A stretch of DNA of 6,867 nucleotides from an uncultured Clostridia bacterium (GTDB taxonomy: Bacteria > Bacillota > Clostridia > Christensenellales > Aristaeellaceae): positions 1 to 6,867 of the forward strand of contig CALGYL010000009.1 in NCBI GenBank assembly GCA_937934775.1, in the 5' to 3' direction. Numbering within the stretch: position 1 is the stretch's first letter; each line of letters opens with the position of its first letter. This document shows positions 4,945 through 6,867 of this stretch, in pieces. The translations under genes were made by a program, and so were the position numbers. The notes beneath the pieces were generated by a model. That model was not told the origin of the DNA. It ran no database searches and saw only the letters and a program-made list of their open reading frames with translations.

Positions 4945-5961
4945 ATGATGAAAGCCCTTTTTGTCGGCGGCACCGGCACCATCAGCAGTGCCATTACGGA
5001 TCTGGTCCTTCTGCAGAATTGGGAACTGTATCTGCTTAACCGGGGCAGCCGCGAGTTGCCGGAAGGCGCGGTCGGGATTCAGGCGGACATCCGGGATGAA
5101 GCGGACGTGCGGGAGAAGCTCTCCGGGCTTCGCTTTGACGTGGTGGTCGATTTCATCGCCTTTACGCCCGATCAGGTGGAGCGGGATTTCCGGCTGTTCT
5201 CCGGAAAAACCCGTCAGTACATCTTCATCAGCTCGGCTTCAGCTTACCAGAAGCCGCTGAACAGTCCCTTCATCACCGAAAGTACGCCGCTTCACAACCC
5301 CTACTGGCAGTATTCCCGCGACAAGATCGACTGCGAATCGCTGCTGATGGACCTTTACCGTCAAAAGGGCTTCCCGGTCACCATCGTGCGCCCCAGCCAC
5401 ACCTATTGCGAGCGGTCGCTTCCGGTGGCGCTGCACGGGGAAAAGGGGTCCTATCAGGTGATCGAGCGCATCCGGCAGGGCAAAAAAGTGATCGTGCCTG
5501 GCGACGGCACGTCCCTTTGGACGCTCACATGGAGCGAGGACTTCGCCTGGGGGTTCGTCGGGCTGATGGGCAATGTCCACGTCATCGGGGAGACCTACCA
5601 GATCACCTCCGATGAGTCGCTGACATGGAACCAGGTGTATGGGATCATCGCTTCGGCGCTGGGCGTGGAGACGAAGCTTACGCACATTCCGTCGGACGTC
5701 CTGGGTGCGCTGAACCCGGAGTGGGTGGGCGCGCTGACCGGAGACAAGGCCAACAGCGTCCTCTTTGACAACGCCAAAATCAAGCGCGCCGTGCCCGACT
5801 ACATCGCCGCCACGCGGTTTGACGAGGGTGCGCGCATCGCGCTTGACTCCATCCTGAGCCATCCGGAATGTCAGACGCCTGATCCGGAATTCGACGACTG
5901 GTGCGACCGAACGATCGAACAGTGGGAGCGCACGGTTGATGCGCTGCCGAAGTTTAAATAG
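4945..5961 (+). CDS. Extended-SDR NAD(P)-dependent epimerase/reductase-like protein
   Basis: This 338-residue protein has the NAD-dependent epimerase/dehydratase (extended short-chain dehydrogenase) fold and is probably cytoplasmic. The N-terminal Rossmann motif is GGTGTIS (8-14): the first two glycines of GxxGxxG are kept and the last is Ser. LNRG (31-34) ends the second strand without an acidic residue, hinting at NADP. Asp48, the FISSASAY segment (94-101) and the catalytic Tyr123-x-x-x-Lys127 (YSRDK) follow, then VRPSHTY (148-154), the usual start of the substrate-binding half. The substrate is not identifiable; nucleotide sugars or other hydroxylated compounds are possible. ATGATG offers starts at 4945 and 4948; AGGAGGG is 4 or 7 nt away, so the second is equally plausible. 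A near-consensus promoter lies immediately upstream. Confidence 0.88.
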   Translation: MMKALFVGGTGTISSAITDLVLLQNWELYLLNRGSRELPEGAVGIQADIRDEADVREKLSGLRFDVVVDFIAFTPDQVERDFRLFSGKTRQYIFISSASAYQKPLNSPFITESTPLHNPYWQYSRDKIDCESLLMDLYRQKGFPVTIVRPSHTYCERSLPVALHGEKGSYQVIERIRQGKKVIVPGDGTSLWTLTWSEDFAWGFVGLMGNVHVIGETYQITSDESLTWNQVYGIIASALGVETKLTHIPSDVLGALNPEWVGALTGDKANSVLFDNAKIKRAVPDYIAATRFDEGARIALDSILSHPECQTPDPEFDDWCDRTIEQWERTVDALPKFK

Positions 5962-6013
5962 GAGAAACCAATTTCCTGGCGGAAACGTCTAAGAAAAGTG
6001 ACAACTGGTTTGC

Positions 6014-6048
6014 CCCGCAGCCGCAGGTTTCCATCTGACGGCCGCGGG
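6014..6048. other. GC-rich hairpin between the SDR gene and the repeat-protein gene
   Basis: CCCGC-A-GCCG (6014-6023) pairs with CGGC-C-GCGGG (6039-6048): nine pairs with one A/C mismatch and a 15-nt loop. No U-run follows on either strand, so it is a weak terminator candidate at best. The 122-nt gap has no clear promoter, so read-through from the SDR gene into the next is possible. Confidence 0.3.
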
Positions 6049-6083
6049 AGCCGGACGCACCCCAACTCGCTGGAGGTGTTACC

Positions 6084-6867
6084 ATGAAGGGCAAGCGGAT
6101 AACTTTACGTATCGCCGCAGTCTGGCTCGCGACGTTGCTCGCGGTGGGTGTGCCGGTCGCGCCTGTATTTGCAGAATCCGGCCAGAATCAGGCGCAGGAG
6201 ACACAGCAGCCCGCGTCCGACGAAGGCCAGCAGGAGGAAGCCGTCGGCGGTTATGCGCAGGCGACGCAGGGGGTGTCTGTTTATTCGGACGCGCTCTTAA
6301 CGCAGCCCCTCGCGGATGTCGCGGAGGGCGACGTGGTCTTCCTGAACAACCTCGACGCCGATACCGGCGCCGCGGTTGTGCTTGTGAACCTGGATGGCCA
6401 GGCCGTCACAGGCTACATGCCGCCGGAAGCGCTATTGACGCTGGATGCCGATCAGGCGCAGCAATACCAGTCCAAAGCGAAGAAAAGTAAAGAAGCCATC
6501 GCCGCCGGAGAAAACGGGGACGTACTTCTTATGCCATTGTCAAGCGTTTCCGAAGCGACGTCCGAGCCAACCGAAGAACCGACGCCGGAGCCGACGCCTG
6601 AACTCACGCCGGAGCCGACGGTTGAGCCAACCCTTGAGGCGACGCCGGAAATCACAGAAGAGCCCACGCCGGAGCCGACAGTGACGCCGGAGGTCATCCA
6701 ACCTGCGCCGCCCAAACTGCCGGTCGCGGCTCCGACGCCAGAGATGACGCCGACTCCGGAGCCGACGCCCACAGCGGAACCAACCGCTGAGCCGACGCCT
6801 GAGCCGACGGCAGAGCCGACGCCCACAGCGGAACCAACCGCTGAGCCGACGCCTGAGCCGACGGCAG
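6084..6867 (+). CDS. Secreted protein with SH3-like segment and Thr-Pro-Glu-rich linker (3' truncated)
   Basis: The frame is open from ATG 6084 to the right edge (261 codons plus one base), so the C-terminus is missing. GGAGGT (6072-6077) lies 6 nt before the ATG. Residues 1-30 form a signal peptide (MKGKR, a hydrophobic core, then VFA before Glu31, a signal peptidase I site). Residues 31-55 are Gln/Glu-rich. Residues 56-125 look like a bacterial SH3-like module (VSVYSDALLTQPLADVAEGDVVFL, then VNLDGQAVTGYMPPEAL). From about 157 the chain is a low-complexity linker of EPT, TPEP and TAEP units, typical of a spacer that crosses the cell wall or joins extracellular domains. A catalytic, binding or anchoring domain probably lies beyond the edge. 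I do not recognise a specific function. Confidence 0.85.
   Translation, partial: MKGKRITLRIAAVWLATLLAVGVPVAPVFAESGQNQAQETQQPASDEGQQEEAVGGYAQATQGVSVYSDALLTQPLADVAEGDVVFLNNLDADTGAAVVLVNLDGQAVTGYMPPEALLTLDADQAQQYQSKAKKSKEAIAAGENGDVLLMPLSSVSEATSEPTEEPTPEPTPELTPEPTVEPTLEATPEITEEPTPEPTVTPEVIQPAPPKLPVAAPTPEMTPTPEPTPTAEPTAEPTPEPTAEPTPTAEPTAEPTPEPTA
6759..6867 (+). repeat. Exact 54-bp tandem repeat encoding an 18-residue TPEP unit
   Basis: Bases 6759-6812 recur without mismatch at 6813-6866, and 6867 begins a third copy or the next sequence. Each unit encodes E-PTPTAEPTAEPTPEPTA in frame, so copy number can change without a frameshift. The less regular EPT/TPEP coding from about 6560 to 6758 looks like diverged older copies. 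The window ends inside the array, so the real copy number is unknown. Confidence 0.95.

Noticed and set aside
4565..4948. Small frames in the divergent spacer (minus 4565-4897, minus 4719-4901, plus 4733-4948)
   Set aside because: They lack ribosome binding sites and recognisable motifs; the plus frame overlaps the promoter and start of the SDR gene.
5239..5862. Minus-strand open frame of 207 codons
   Set aside because: It is antisense to the SDR gene, whose Tyr-x-x-x-Lys and Rossmann motifs mark the real frame.
6452..6826. Minus-strand Gly-Val-Ser-rich frame of 124 codons
   Set aside because: It is the complement of the TPEP linker; the repeat makes all frames look regular, but only the plus frame has a start site, signal peptide and structured N-terminal region.
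6759..6867. Possible CRISPR array
   Set aside because: The 54-bp units are head to tail with no unique spacers and are in frame within a coding sequence.

Overview
This window looks like one contig from an Illumina shotgun or metagenome assembly, not a slice of a finished genome. Its first 48 bases are the Illumina P5/TruSeq universal adapter, and its last 109 bases run into an exact 54-bp tandem repeat, a typical place for a short-read assembly to break. The biological sequence is GC-rich. It has strong AGGAGG-type ribosome binding sites, sigma-70-like promoters, intrinsic terminators, a cobalamin riboswitch controlling by transcription termination, and a secreted protein with a long Thr-Pro-Glu linker. 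Together these suggest a GC-rich Clostridia-like Firmicute, perhaps from the gut. That assignment is inference; there is no rRNA or other marker gene here.

Layout. Bases 1-48 are adapter and 49-209 are unassigned. On the minus strand, about 3180 down to 210, lies a complete corrinoid-uptake operon: promoter (3152-3180), cobalamin riboswitch (2969-3132), antiterminator/terminator platform (2914-2957), then btuF (substrate-binding protein), btuC (permease) and btuD (ATPase). btuF and btuC overlap by 11 nt; btuC and btuD are 3 nt apart. The riboswitch is what identifies the substrate as cobalamin or a related corrinoid and not a siderophore or haem. When corrinoid is plentiful the aptamer should favour the terminator and stop transcription before btuF.

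Diverging from this operon on the plus strand is a small hotdog-fold thioesterase resembling fluoroacetyl-CoA thioesterase FlK (3212-3595). A strong hairpin terminator (3603-3644) separates it from a convergent minus-strand D-2-hydroxyacid dehydrogenase (3652-4611). A 333-bp intergenic region (4612-4944) follows, with a near-consensus promoter for a plus-strand extended-SDR NAD(P)-dependent epimerase/reductase-like protein (4945-5961). The last gene (6084 to the right edge) is a secreted protein with a signal peptide, an SH3-like segment and a low-complexity TPEP linker, cut off by the end of the window.

The btu operon is one functional unit. The other four genes show no evident pathway link to it or to each other. 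I found no evidence for a wholly new system. The points most worth checking are the riboswitch switching mechanism, the FlK-like enzyme that keeps the catalytic residues but not the fluoroacetate-gating phenylalanines, the apparent lack of a lipobox in BtuF, and the truncated repeat protein.
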